From Pelecanus crispus (lineage: Eukaryota; Chordata; Aves; Pelecaniformes; Pelecanidae), in assembly GCF_030463565.1 (NCBI RefSeq), contig NC_134662.1, positions 4,379,001-4,443,000 of the forward strand: a DNA stretch of 64,000 nucleotides, written 5' to 3'. The notes under the pieces were generated by a model, which was not told the DNA's origin, searched no databases, and saw only the letters and a list, made by a program, of their open reading frames with translations. Below are positions 22,391 to 42,609 of the stretch, piece after piece. The position numbers were made by a program, and so were the translations under genes. Every line of letters begins with the position of its first letter. Within the stretch, counting starts at the first letter, position 1.

Positions 22391-25300
22391 GGAAGAGAGG
22401 GAGAAAGGAGAGAAAGAGGAAGCGGAGGAGGAGCGGGAGGAGGACGAGCGGCAACGCAGGGAGACGCTGCCTTTGTTTAAGGAGGGAAATGCTGGATGCC
22501 TGAGCCTCCTCGGGGAGATGCCGGGTGGGAGGCTCTGCCCTGGCACCCGGCGCTCACCGTGGAAAGGACGGGGCGGCCAGGGCAGCCGAAGCCCCGAGGC
22601 AACGGCACAAGGTGCTCGTGCCCGAGCGAGGCGTCGAAACGCGGGTGCTTGTGGCTGGGGCGTCAAGCAGCCCCGGGGTGGCTCCGAGTGCCGCCATCCG
22701 CCTGCCCCGGCGTCCCGCCGTGGGGACACGGGGAGCGGGGACCTCACCCCGGCACCTGGGCGTGCAGCCCGGGGCGGTGATGGCAGCCAGGGCTGGTGCG
22801 TCCTGTGGGATGATCGCCCACAGCCCCAGCACGGAGCCCATCAGGTTCGCCCAGGCGAAGCCTCGCAGGAGGGGAGCCCGGGAAGGGCCGGATCCTGCAG
22901 GGATTTGCGGCGCGGCAGGTCCCTGCACGCCGCCACTGCCCGGAGTCTTGGTGAGCGGCGGCTGGGTCACCTCCTGCTGTCGGCGGGGCGAGTACGGACC
23001 CCCCAAAGCAGCAGGGTCTGGCCCGAGAGCGGGAGCCGGGGCCTGAGACAGAGCTGGGAGCATCCCCAGGGATGCCCCGAAAATGGGGAGGCTCCACGGC
23101 TATGGCCCTGTGCAAGGGTGGGCTGCGCTGCCCTGCCAGAGCTGGGGAAACTGAGGCACGGCGTGGGAAACGCTCCCACAACCCCGGCCGAGGGGATCTC
23201 TGGAGAGGGGGGAGAGCGCGGGGAAGGTGATGGGGCAGGGGGATGCTGTGCATCGCCAGCAGCAGCGGCTCAGCCCCGGCAGCGTGTCCCATGCACGGGG
23301 CTCGCTCTGCTCCGATGGCATCCCGGCCGGCCGCGTCGCTCCCTGCCTCCGCTACCCTCCCGCTCCGGGTGCACGAGGGACCCCCACGTGCTGCCGCCGC
23401 ACCCCAAAGGGCCCCGCACCTCCACGGGCCGGCGTGGCTGACTCTGGGGAAGGATGCGGCCCTGCAGCGGGAATGCAAACCCCATCCCTCCTCCTATCCC
23501 GCCGGCCGGCTCTGATCCCCGCTACCTGCACGCGCCGGCCTCTCACCGCAAACGTATCTGCGAGGGAAGCAACTACAGACCACGAGAGTCTCTAATGGGA
23601 TGCTTAAGCCGTCTTTTAGGTTTTTAATGAGCGGTTCCTGGCAGGAATGCCAAACATCACTAGGTAGACAGACCTGTCTCGCTGTCAGGCGGCGCGATGT
23701 GTTTCTGTGTCCTTGTCTGGCTTAAGTGAGCTCTGACCTCATTTGCTTCGTGCCATTCAATTAACAAGGCGAGTGGCGCTGGGGAGCGGGGGGGATGCCG
23801 GGGGGAGTTTAACCGTATGTATTAATTTCCATTTTATGTTCCAAACAATTGAGCATCGCTCGGTGGCGGGAGGCGGCGGCCGGCCCCTCTGCGGGTACCG
23901 TTCCCAGCCGCAGCTCGGCCCGGGCTCTGCTTTGCCGGCGACCCCCAGCCCGGCGCTGGTGGATTTTGGGGTTTGGGGGGACCTCAGAGGTCCCCGCTCC
24001 GGCCTCGCCTTCCTGTCCTCCGCTCAGGGACGCATCCGCGCCCCGCGCAGCCCCTTCGCCATACTTCGGTTAATGCCCCTCCATCTTGTGCTTCATCCGG
24101 AACGTCGATGGCTGTGCAATGAGAGAGAAATGATTTGGAAAGGGGCGAGAGAGGGAGAGAAATGTTTCCTGGGATGTTAAAAAAAGTGACTTCAGGCACC
24201 TAAATTTATGCTGCTCTAAAATGGATTTTATTCCAGTGTAATGAGAGAACAAAATAATTAATTCCTCTCCTGCAGACAAAAGGCTAGAGGCTTTCCTCCA
24301 GCCCCATCTTCCCACCGAGCGGTCGGGAGGACGGGCTGGTTCCCGGGGCAGCTCGCCCGGTGCCAGGGCCGGATCCTGGGGGTGCAGCCCAGCCCCTTCC
24401 CGCAGGCTGGGTGCCGGGTCTGCACCCTGGGAAGGTGACCCGGCTGGGAACGGGGTGCTGCAACGGGCAGCCCCCTCCTCCCGGGCCACTGGGATGTGTG
24501 GGGGACCGGGGCTGCCCGGCCGCCGCTGCAGCCCCATCCCGTCTCCTGCTGCCCAGGCTGGATCCAGCCCCACGCTCCATCAGCGCCCACCCATGGGTGG
24601 CAGAGAGGGGGTCTGCAGGCACGGTGGGTGGGATTGCAGCCCCCTCGCCAAGAGGCGTATCCCCGGGTTTCTGAAGGGAAGGGGCTGCCACCCTTCAAAC
24701 GCAGCCCCCCCGCTCTTTTTGGGGCTGGGGCTGAACAGGGGGATTGTGCTTGTTCTAGATGAGGCGATAAATATTAATTCTGCAAACCAGCCTCTTCCAG
24801 CCCACCCTGGTCTGCACAACGTACCAGGACGGGGAGAAACGAAGGCAGAGTCAATTTATTCACTTAGCAGCTCACTCCCTTTAAGAACATCCCTTTCAAA
24901 AGAGAGTTGCAACTAGACTAGATCAAGCAGGGCTGAGTTTGCCTCCCTCAGATATGATAAAATATTCTAATAAATACTTGGGAAGCCCATTACGAGGAGG
25001 ACCTTCGCGGTGGGTCCTTTCCTGGGGGTCTCCCATCTGAGCTGCGGCAGTGGGAGGGTCGTGCGGCGTCCCCGGGGCCCCGCCGGCGTTGGCACCCATC
25101 AGTCCCACGTGGAAGGTCGCTGCCCCGCAGGATGCTCTCCCTATTTCCAGTTTTTAATAGCAAAATGTAAAAATCTGCTCCCGGCTTGCAGCTCTGTGGA
25201 GGAGGGTTTGGAAAGGAGCCGGTTCCGGCCACCGCTGACAAGGAGGGGGACGGAGCGTGTTGCTGAACCCCCCCGCACGCCTCCCGCATGTTGGGTGTCG

Positions 25301-25465
25301 GAGCTGGCACTGCCGGCGCGGTGCGACCCGCAGCCACGGGCTCGGCCGGGATTTCTTTCCTCCCCTCGTACGTACAGGAGAAACCTCCGGCTCCGGTCCC
25401 TTTGCTGCGGGAAGCACAAAACCCCACGGGGCTCCCCGACAGCACAGGCGGCCCCAGCCACGGGG
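20718..25465. other. Intergenic: AT-rich islands, no gene
   Basis: No gene supported. AT-rich islands lie at about 21030-21320, 21590-21730, 22040-22350, 23570-23870, 24065-24280 and 24745-24980. Homopolymers include an A-run near 20989-21010 and a T-run followed directly by an A-run at 22356-22390. The intervening DNA is GC-rich with only spurious open frames. Confidence 0.4.
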
Positions 25466-26210
25466 CCAACCGCACCCCAGCCCCATTCCTATCCCATCCC
25501 AACCCCGTCCCCAGTCCCAGCCCAATCCCATCCACATTCCCATCCCGTCCCTGGCCCCATCCCAACCCCACACCCAATCCCCCCCCCAATTCTGCCTCCG
25601 TTCCCATCCTGTTCCTGGCCCCATCCCACCCTATCCCCAATCCCAGCCCAGTCCTAGCTCCATTCCTACCCCATCCCATCCCCAATCCCATCCCAGTTCC
25701 ATCCCCAATCCCAGCCCAGTCCTAGCTCCATTCCTACCCCATCCCATCCCCAATCCCATCCCAGTTCCATCCCCAATCGCAGCCCAGTCCTAGCTCCATT
25801 CCTATCCCATCCCATCCCCAATCCCAGCCCAATCCTAGCTCCATTCCTATCCCATCCCATCCCCAATCCCAGCCCAATCCTAGCTCCATTCCTATCCCAT
25901 CCCATTCCTATCCCGTCCCTGGCTCCATCCCAGCCCCATCCCCAATCCCCCCCCCCCAATCCTGCCACTGTTCCCACCCTGTTCCTGGCCCCAGCCCACC
26001 CTATCCCCAGTCCCATCCCCAATCCCATCCCCATTCCCACCCCATCCCTGGCCCCACCCCACCCCGTCCCCCACCCCACCCTCACGCCTACCCCTCCCCT
26101 TCCCGTCCCCACCCCCCCCCCAATCCCGCCCCAATCCCCATCTCAGCCCCGCCCTGCCCCCTCCCCCGCCCATCCCTCCCCCCACCCCCGCCCCTATTTC
26201 AGAGCCCCCC
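25466..26210. repeat. C-rich minisatellite (45- and 68-bp units)
   Basis: Repeats built on CCCATCCCCAATCCCAGCC. The marker TCCTAGCTCCATTCCT recurs at 25652, 25720, 25788, 25833 and 25878, that is with spacings of 68, 68, 45 and 45 bp. It degenerates after about 25950. The plus strand is strongly C over G. Confidence 0.93.
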
Positions 26211-26284
26211 CCCCCAACCCCCCCGCTCCCATCCGGCGGGCGACGGCGTCACCGTGCGGCCGCGCCCGGCAGCGCCCGGGGCAG

Positions 26285-27185
26285 GGTCCGGGCCCCGGAA
26301 CCCCGGGGGGGTGCAGGGCTGTGGGGGCTCCCTTGGGGGGGGGGTGCAGGGGTGTGGGGGCTCCCCCGGGGGGGTGCAGGGCTGTGGGGGCTCCCCGGGG
26401 GGGTGCAGGGCTGTGGGGGCTCCCTTGGGGGGGGTGCAGGGCCGTGGGGGCTCCCCCGGGGGTGTGCAGGGCTGTGGGGGCTCCCCGGGGGGGTGCAGGG
26501 CTGTGGGGGCTCCCTTGGGGGGGGGGGTGCAGGGCCGTGGGGGCTCCCCCGGGGGTGTGCAGGGCTGTGGGGGCTCCCCCGGGGGGGTGCAGGGGTGTGG
26601 GGGCTCCCCCGGGGGGGTGCAGGGCTGTGGGGGCTCCCTTGGGGGGGGTGCAGGGCTGTGGGGGCTCCCCGGGGGGGTGCAGGGGTGTGGGGGCTCCCCC
26701 GGGGGGGTGCAGGGCTGTGGGGGCTCCCTTGGGGGGGGTGCAGGGCTGTGGGGGCTCCCCTGGGGGGTGCAGGGCTGTGGGGGCTCCCCGGGGAGCCGGG
26801 TCCAATCCGGCCCCCGGGGGGGGTGCAGGGCTGTGGGTGCTCCCCGGGGGGGTGCAGGGGTGTGGGAGCTCCCCCGGGGGTGTGCAGGGCTGTGGGGGCT
26901 CCCTTGGGGGGGGGTGCAGGGCTGTGGGGGCTCCCCGGGGGGGTGCAGGGCTGTGGGGGCTCCCTTGGGGGGGGGGTGCAGGGCTGTGGGGGCTCCCCCG
27001 GGGGGGTGCAGGGCTGTGGGGGCTCCCCCGGGGGTGTGCAGGGCTGTGGGGGCTCCCCGGGGAGCCGGGTCCAATCCGGCCCCCGGGGGGGGTGCAGGGC
27101 TGTGGGGGCTCCCCGGGGGGGGTGCAGGGCTGTGGGTGCTCCCCGGGGGGGGGGGGGGTGCAGGGCCGTGGGGGCTCCCCGGGGA
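26285..27185. repeat. G-rich minisatellite (about 30-bp unit)
   Basis: About 30 copies of a 29-33-bp unit, GGTGCAGGGCTGTGGGGGCT followed by a C/G tract. A unique insert, AGCCGGGTCCAATCCGGCCC, appears at about 26794 and again about 270 bp later near 27062, showing a larger duplication; a diverged third copy (GATCCGGCGCGG) sits near 27194. The plus strand is G-rich with many runs of five or more G, so G-quadruplexes are likely. Confidence 0.95.
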
Positions 27186-27439
27186 GCGGGGCCCGATCCG
27201 GCGCGGTCCCCCCCCCCCCCCCAGCCTGGTCCCGCCGCGGGGCCGCGAGTGACGGGGAGCGGCTGCAGCGGGGGGCGGGGGAGCCCGGGGCCGCCCTGCG
27301 CCCCTCGACCGGCGAGCAGAGCCCGGAGCCCCGGGGCCGGCGGGGCGCGGTGCAGTGGCGGTGCCGGGCCGTGGGGTGGCACGGCCGAGCCAGCCGGGAG
27401 CGCGGCACCGGGCGGGGATGCTGCCTGGGAGGGTCCCCG

Positions 27440-27875
27440 TGCACCGCAGCCCCGGCCCCGCATCCCCACCTTCCTCTCTCCCTGCATCCCTGCGTTCCTG
27501 CATCCCCGCATCCCCACCTTCCTCTCTCCCCGCATCCCTGCATTCCTGCATCCCCACATCCCCACCTTCAGCTCTCCCCGCATCCCTGTGTTCCTGCATC
27601 CCCACATCCCTGCGTTCCTGCATCCTGGCGTTCCTGCATCCCTGTATCCCCACCTTCCTCGCTCCCGGCATCCCTGCATTCCCGTGTTCCTGCATCCCTG
27701 TATCCCCACCTTCCTCTCTCCCCGCATCCTTGCGTTCCCGCATCCCCGCATCCTCGCCTTCCTGCATCCCTGTATCCACCGCTTCATCTCTCCCTGCATC
27801 CCCCCATCCCTCCATCCTCCCATCCCTGCATCCCTGCATCTCTCCATCCCCGCATCCCACCATCCCAGCGCCGCT
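27440..27875. repeat. Pyrimidine-rich minisatellite
   Basis: Irregular repeats of CATCCCTGCGTTCCTGCATC and CATCCCCACCTTCCTCTC with a period of roughly 50-60 bp. It lies just upstream of the kinase CpG island. Confidence 0.9.
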
Positions 27876-27879
27876 CAGC

Positions 27880-28635
27880 ACCCTGCAAAGCACCACCGAG
27901 GAGCTGAACCTTAACACTCGCCGCGCCGGGGAGCAGCGCGGGGGGTCCCAGCCCGCCGGTTGGCAGCGCGGGCCCGGGGGGCTGCGGCCGGGCGCAGCGG
28001 CAGCACCGAGGCGTCGCGGGGGCTGAGCAGCCCCCCGCACCCAGCGCCCACCCTCCGCAGAGCCGCCCCGCGCCGGGGATGAGGCAGCGCCGAGGGGGAC
28101 ACGGCTCCGCCGTGCAGCGACGCCGCGGCTAACGGTACGTGCCGGGTTCCCAAATCCGACCCAAATATTAAGGGGTCTGCGAGGACCTGCGGCGGGAGGC
28201 GTGCTCCCCAGGCCGGCGGGCGTACTTGGTGTCGGGGTGGTTTTTGCAGGAATCGGGGTGCAAACACCCCAATGTGCTGGGGGTTTGGGTGCAGGGTCCG
28301 GCCTGCTGGGCTCTGAAAAGCCAAGGCAGCCCCAGAAGGATGGGGATGGGGTGGGAAATGGGGGGGGAGTGCGGGAGCCCGGTGTGAAAAGCTTTGGGGG
28401 GACGCAACATAGGCGAGGGCGGGGGGGTATTATGTCCAAAAAGGCAGCGTACGTGCCTGGTGGGAAGGAGATTTGTGGCGGTGACTTCATCACGCTCGAT
28501 AATCCCAAGTGCTGCTTTTTGCTGGGCCATCTGGGCGCTCGCAGGCGTGGGGGGCAGCGAGGCGGGGGAGGCCGTGGCCATGTCTGAGCCTCTTCTTCTG
28601 AGCAGCTGGCGGGAGCTCGCCGCCCCCGGCCCGCC
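27880..28635 (+). promoter_or_regulatory. CpG-rich promoter region and 5' UTR of the CaMKIV-like gene
   Basis: CpG-dense DNA from about 27900 to 28140 precedes the first coding exon. A good splice donor (CTAACG|GTACGT) lies near 28136, and a good acceptor (TTCTTCTGAGCAG) ends at about 28607. I infer a non-coding first exon near 27.9-28.1 kb and a second exon that opens about 30 bases before the start codon. Confidence 0.45.
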
Positions 28636-37938
<9,303 letters not shown>

Positions 37939-40325
37939 TGCGCTCGGCACCGCCGCCGGCTCGCCACGGCGTCGACAAGCAATATCCCACTGACCCTTGG
38001 ACGCTGGCACCGGGAGAGGCGGGGGAAGCCGGGAGGGGGGGACGGGAGCACCCCGAGTGTAGGTGTGCGTCGGGAGCCCGTGGTCTGTGGTGTGGAGCAT
38101 CCTTATCTAGTGTCCTGTTGCCAGTGCAGTCGTACCTGGTCGCTGTGAGTGTGTGTCTGTACGGACCCGACGGAGGAAACAAAGCTGGTGACTCGGTCTT
38201 CCGACAAATTAACAGTTTTGCCCACTGTGGCTTGAAAAGATCCCAAGTGGCTTAAAAGCGGGGAGCAAACAGCAGAAAAAGGATTTCTTTCACCTTCCCT
38301 ACAAGGGCAGCGAGTTGCCTTTACAACAGAGTTTTCTAAGCTCCTGTAAATAGTCCTGACGGGTTTCTTTGCTTAGGGGAGAGGGTGCGTCTGGATTATC
38401 GACTGGCCATCGACGTTGCACCTGCAGTCGCTGCTACAAGACCCAGCTGTAGGCTTACCGCGTATTAGGCAAGGTTTGTAGGAGCCTTTGAACCCAGCTG
38501 TTTGATCCTCTCCGCAGAAAAAGTGTTTGCCACTGGTTCCTTTATTATCTCTAGACCGTAGATGACCTCCGCTTGATTTGTGCTTTTGTTCCACTCCAGT
38601 TTCATTTCTTCCCATGTTCAGTCTTGCTGTGGATACGCGATGGTGGTAGGGTTGTCACGAACCGGGAATGCTGGCTCGTCCGGCCTCTGCGCTGGCGTTC
38701 CAGGTTATGATTTACACCATGAGTTTTAACGAAGAACAATGCAACTCTTTCTACGGCGCGTTGTAAGACTTTGTAATACGTAACGGTGCTGCTGTTTCCT
38801 GCGTGAGGACAATGAGTTTATACGTACTTTCTTTGTTTTTTTTAAGACGCATGAAATCAGCTGACAGATTTCTTGAAAAGAATTTTTTTAGGCAGTTATT
38901 TACCATGCCACAGGATAAGCATTTGCAGATTTTAATACATAACAAGTGATCGGACGGGAAAAGCCATATTATGCGTGAGGGATTACAGAAAGCCGGGCGC
39001 GAGGTTTGCTAACCCGAGGCAATGACCGTGACCTGCACCCCTCGCAGTTTGGGCCATACACATGTAACAGTGTGTTTGGGGGGGAAAAAAAAAATCTCAA
39101 CTGGAGAAGAACGAAATTTGTACATGAGGTTAATTTGTCCAGGGTGGGGACGTACAACCCAGTGGTTGATATGGGAGGGGCTGCAAACAAAAATGAAAAT
39201 TCTGCTGAAGCTGGACGCCGCCTTTACAGACACCCGGCTCGGCGCAGAGCGTGGGTCAGCGGGTCGGAGCTGTAATCAGAGCGGCAGGATGGCGAATGTA
39301 ACACAGCGACTTTCATATTTATTTACAGCGCAGGCAGAAATCATGAAGACTACGTGTAAGGGCTGATCCATACGTGTGATCCATACCGTATGAAGCTCAT
39401 TTATGTTTAGGGTGCTTGTAAAGCCGACTACAGAGGAGAGATCGAATGTTCAAGAGGGTTTTTTAATTAGAAAAATATTAGGTCTCAACCAGAAATGTGC
39501 TTTTTTTTTTTTTTTTTTTTAAAACTAACGGTCATACCTTCAACGGGGAAGCAGATGCACGGCAAGATTTCACTTTGGAGAAAGCAAACGCTGGTAACAT
39601 GGGAGAATGTTTAGGCGAGGGAAAGATTATTTCTTTTGCTTTGCGTTTCGCAGGCGGGGCAGCTGTTTTCTCTCCTTTTTTTAGTATAGAGGGCTGAACC
39701 TTGCAGCGTGCTGAACTCGGGTCTTTATCCTATGCTTAGGGTAACTCTCCGTCCTTCGAGCTCTGTGATGGGTCCCCATTTACTCCAGAGGGGCCAGGAC
39801 TCCAACTTTAACTGTGTTGTTTACTAACCCAGGTCTTAAAAGACTATTTTATATCCTTTGACATCAAATACTTATTTAAAGGCCTTGCAGGACCAGGCCA
39901 GAGCCCTCAGCACACCCAGCGCCTGCGAATCAGAGATCGGTGCTGGGAAGCGCTGGGTAACGTTGCCCTGCCTGCAGACCACTCCTCACCCTGCAGAATA
40001 ATGGGAAATAAGGTATCAATTACCTACAGCGAGTAACGAAGTGTCTTCAGCGATGGAAGGCACCCGAGGGAACTCTGCAAGCAAAAAAGGGAGTTTGCCC
40101 CTGATGTTATGTCAACAAAGTGTTATTCACAAATATCAGTACTTAAAAGGGAGAAAAAAAAAACGCACTCCTGGGAGTCAAGCAAATAGGAGACGCCATT
40201 TTGGTCTGCATACCGTTTTCAGAATGTGTTTTACTAACTTACTACTTCCGTATAGTGGTGACATTTCCAATATTGCAGGTATTTATAAAGAAGTATAGAC
40301 AGCTAATAAAGTATCAAACATCATA
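37939..40325 (+). other. Probable 3' UTR of the CaMKIV-like gene
   Basis: After the stop codon, about 120 GC-rich bases give way to AT-rich sequence without coding signal. The first AATAAA I can find is at 40305-40310, about 2.37 kb downstream, implying a long 3' UTR. An unusual T-run (39501-39520) lies inside. Confidence 0.55.
40305..40310 (+). terminator. Candidate polyadenylation signal of the CaMKIV-like gene
   Basis: AATAAA followed by a T/G-rich stretch (GGGCTCTGTTTTTACTG). It is the only canonical signal seen between the stop codon and the CR1 pieces. Confidence 0.5.
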
Positions 40326-40545
40326 ACGTGGGCTCTGTTTTTACTGTTAGTCTCAGAATACGAGGGCTAAAACATTGACAAAGCCAAATAGCAGATTGCT
40401 GAAGGCCATTTTTTTTTAATTTTATTTTTTTAACCCATTTTCATACGACAATTTATTTTCAGTCTCTGGACAACTGAACACTCTGTCGATCTCTCCAGGG
40501 TTACGGCAATTTGTCTAAGCACTATGGGACTGCCAGAGATCTTAA

Positions 40546-40624
40546 AATCATAGAATCATCGAATCATTTAGGTTGGAAAAGACCTTTAAGATCATCCAGT
40601 CCAACCATTAACCTGACACTGGCA
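40546..40624 (-). repeat. CR1 3' tail, minus strand
   Basis: On the minus strand it reads GGTTAATGGTTGGACTGG, GATGATCTTAAAGGTC and CCAACCTAAATGATTC, then the GATTCTATGATT terminus. It is the same tail type as the second tail of the composite CR1 copies, alone and inverted. It is 5'-truncated to under 80 bp. Confidence 0.85.
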
Positions 40625-40776
40625 AATCTCCTCAGTGTAAAGATGAACCAGCCTTTTTGAGCAGGGCCTGCGTTACACAAGGACAGTTGCGTCTGCAAAG
40701 TAATTTAGCCTAAAAAAACCAGACAAATCCTTTGTAATGTTGGAATGACAACATTACACCTCATGACGACGCCTCC

Positions 40777-41011
40777 TCAAGCTGCGCCAGGGGAGGTTTA
40801 GGTTGGATATTAGGAGAAATTTCTTCACAGAAAGGGTAGTCAAGCATTGGAACAGGCTGCCCAGAGAGGTGGGGGAGTCCCCAGCCCTGGAGGGGTTCAA
40901 AAAACGGGCAGAGGTGGCACTTGGGGACATGGTTTAGTGGCCACGGGGGTGTTGGGTGATGGTTGGGCTGATGATCTTAGAGCTCCCTTCCAACCTTAAT
41001 GATTCCTAGTT
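40777..41011 (+). repeat. CR1 LINE 3' end (twin-tail copy B)
   Basis: Starts within the ORF2 C-terminus (CTCAAGCTGCGCCAGGGG) and runs through CATTGGAACAGGCTGCCC to the tail GATGATCTTAGAGC...CCTTAATGATTCC. Close to copies A and C in sequence. 5'-truncated. Confidence 0.93.
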
Positions 41012-41177
41012 TTTACCTTCATTAAAAATAATCCAGCCACCAAGCCAGGAAACATGAAATTAATTATGACTCTGCCCTGAACTGGTTCAGTGGTGGACTT
41101 GGCAGCGTTAGGTTGATGGCTGGACTGGATGATCTTAAAGGGCCTTCCCAACCTACACGATTCCATGGTTCTGTGAT
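41012..41177 (+). repeat. Linker and second CR1 3' tail (copy B)
   Basis: Same linker (AATAATCCAGCCACCAAGCC) as copies A and C, followed by the second tail TGGATGATCTTAAAGGGC, CCAACCTACACGATTCCATGG. It ends just before the PWWP3A CpG island. Confidence 0.85.
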
Positions 41178-41269
41178 CAGACAAAGCACTTTTGACGGAA
41201 GCAGCGGGATGAGCGGAGGCCCCGGGGTGGGGGGGTCTCAGCTGCCGCACCCTGAGGTCACGGCGCAGC

Positions 41270-41671
41270 CCTCCGGCGTGACGCCACCGCCCTGGCCCCG
41301 TTGCCATGGCACCCGCGGCCCGTTTCGCCCGGGTTACGCAGGGGAAGCGCAGAGGCCCCGAGCCCTGACGTCACCGCCTGGGCGGCAGGGGGAAGTGACG
41401 CCAGCGGCGCGGGCGCTGCGCGGCGGGGGCGGGGCGTGCCCCGGATCCTCCAATAGCAAGGGCAACTGAGGGGGCGGAGCGGCCGCTCTGATTGGTTGGA
41501 ATGCTGTGTGTTTTGGCGGCGGAAAGGAGGCGTCCCGCGCGCGAACGGGGGCCCCTGATTGGCCGTTGTGTTGCCGGGGGAAGGCGACGCATGCGCAGAG
41601 GCGGGCGGGGCGGGCGGCCTGATATGGAGGGCGGTGGCGCAGCGCTGCCGGTCGCTTCGCCGTCGCGCAGG
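41270..41671 (+). promoter_or_regulatory. PWWP3A: PWWP3A CpG-island promoter
   Basis: GC-rich, TATA-less region. It holds a full CRE (TGACGTCA, 41366-41373), CCAAT at 41450-41454, inverted CCAAT boxes at 41491-41495 and 41558-41562, and an NRF1-type site (CGCATGCGCA, 41588-41597). Transcription probably starts near 41620-41640. The first non-coding exon ends at about 41670 at a CAGG|GTGAG donor. Confidence 0.6.
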
Positions 41672-42039
41672 GTGAGTGCCCTGGGGCCCTGAGGGGAGGG
41701 CGGCCCGCGGCCTCGCTGCGGGACCCGGAAGAGGGCGGCCTGTCCCCTCAGCGCGGGGGGAGCCCGCCTGGCTGGGGGCACTGGGCCCGCTTCACCCGCG
41801 TCCCGGCCCTTACCTCACGGCGGGGCGGCCCACGCTGCCCTTAGCTGGCCCCGGCGCTGGGCGGCGGGAACCAGAGGGGAAACCAGGGCAGGGCGGGGTG
41901 AGCCGGCTGAGGCGGAGCTGTCGGAGCCTCGTAGATTCCCCAAACCGTGCGGCAGTGACAGGCTTCGTGTCCCTGCCCCGAGCCCGCGGCGTTTGGCGCT
42001 CCAGTGCGGTAGTAACGCCTGCTGCTCGCTGTCTTTCAG

Positions 42040-42088
42040 TGGCAGGACCGCGTTCCGGTGTGCCGAGGAAACTTCAGTCTTCGGCTTT
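42040..42088 (+). other. PWWP3A: PWWP3A non-coding 5' UTR exon 2
   Basis: Bounded by a good acceptor (GCTGTCTTTCAG) and donor (GTAAGT). It contains no ATG and leads to the exon with the start codon (from 42571). Its inclusion is inferred from the splice sites only. Confidence 0.5.
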
Positions 42089-42609
42089 GTAAGTACAGTA
42101 AGATTTTCCTGTTCTTAAGGGGTCTGTCTTAACGCCTTCTAAGTCCTTAAGAAACACCTGAGAAGTCTGTAGCTGGTTCGCTCAGATTATAACTGTAAAC
42201 TGCATCTAAAAATTGGCACAGCGTGGCGTAATGTGTAGGATGTGACAGGCAGCCTGCGTTAGCAGGGTTTGGTAGTAGGGAGCTGCAGAACGTGCAGGCT
42301 TGCAGCAGCGTTTTTTTAATTTATTTGTGACAGTATTTTCTACACTTCGGTAAGACCTTCTTATGTTGCACAGCTATAGAAAGATACTCTATTAGAACTT
42401 AATTTTGGAGAATGCATGCAAATTAATATTAGTCCAGTGATCTCAAAGGTAAAATGATACATAACTGTAATAATATGCATTCTATTTAAGTCTTATGTTT
42501 CTATAAAAAAAAAAAGGAAGATGAAAGCAGACCAAGTGTTGGGTAACTCTTTTATTCCCTTTTTCTTCAGAGCACACTGGAAATTTCTTTTTCTACGTGA
42601 AATACAGTC

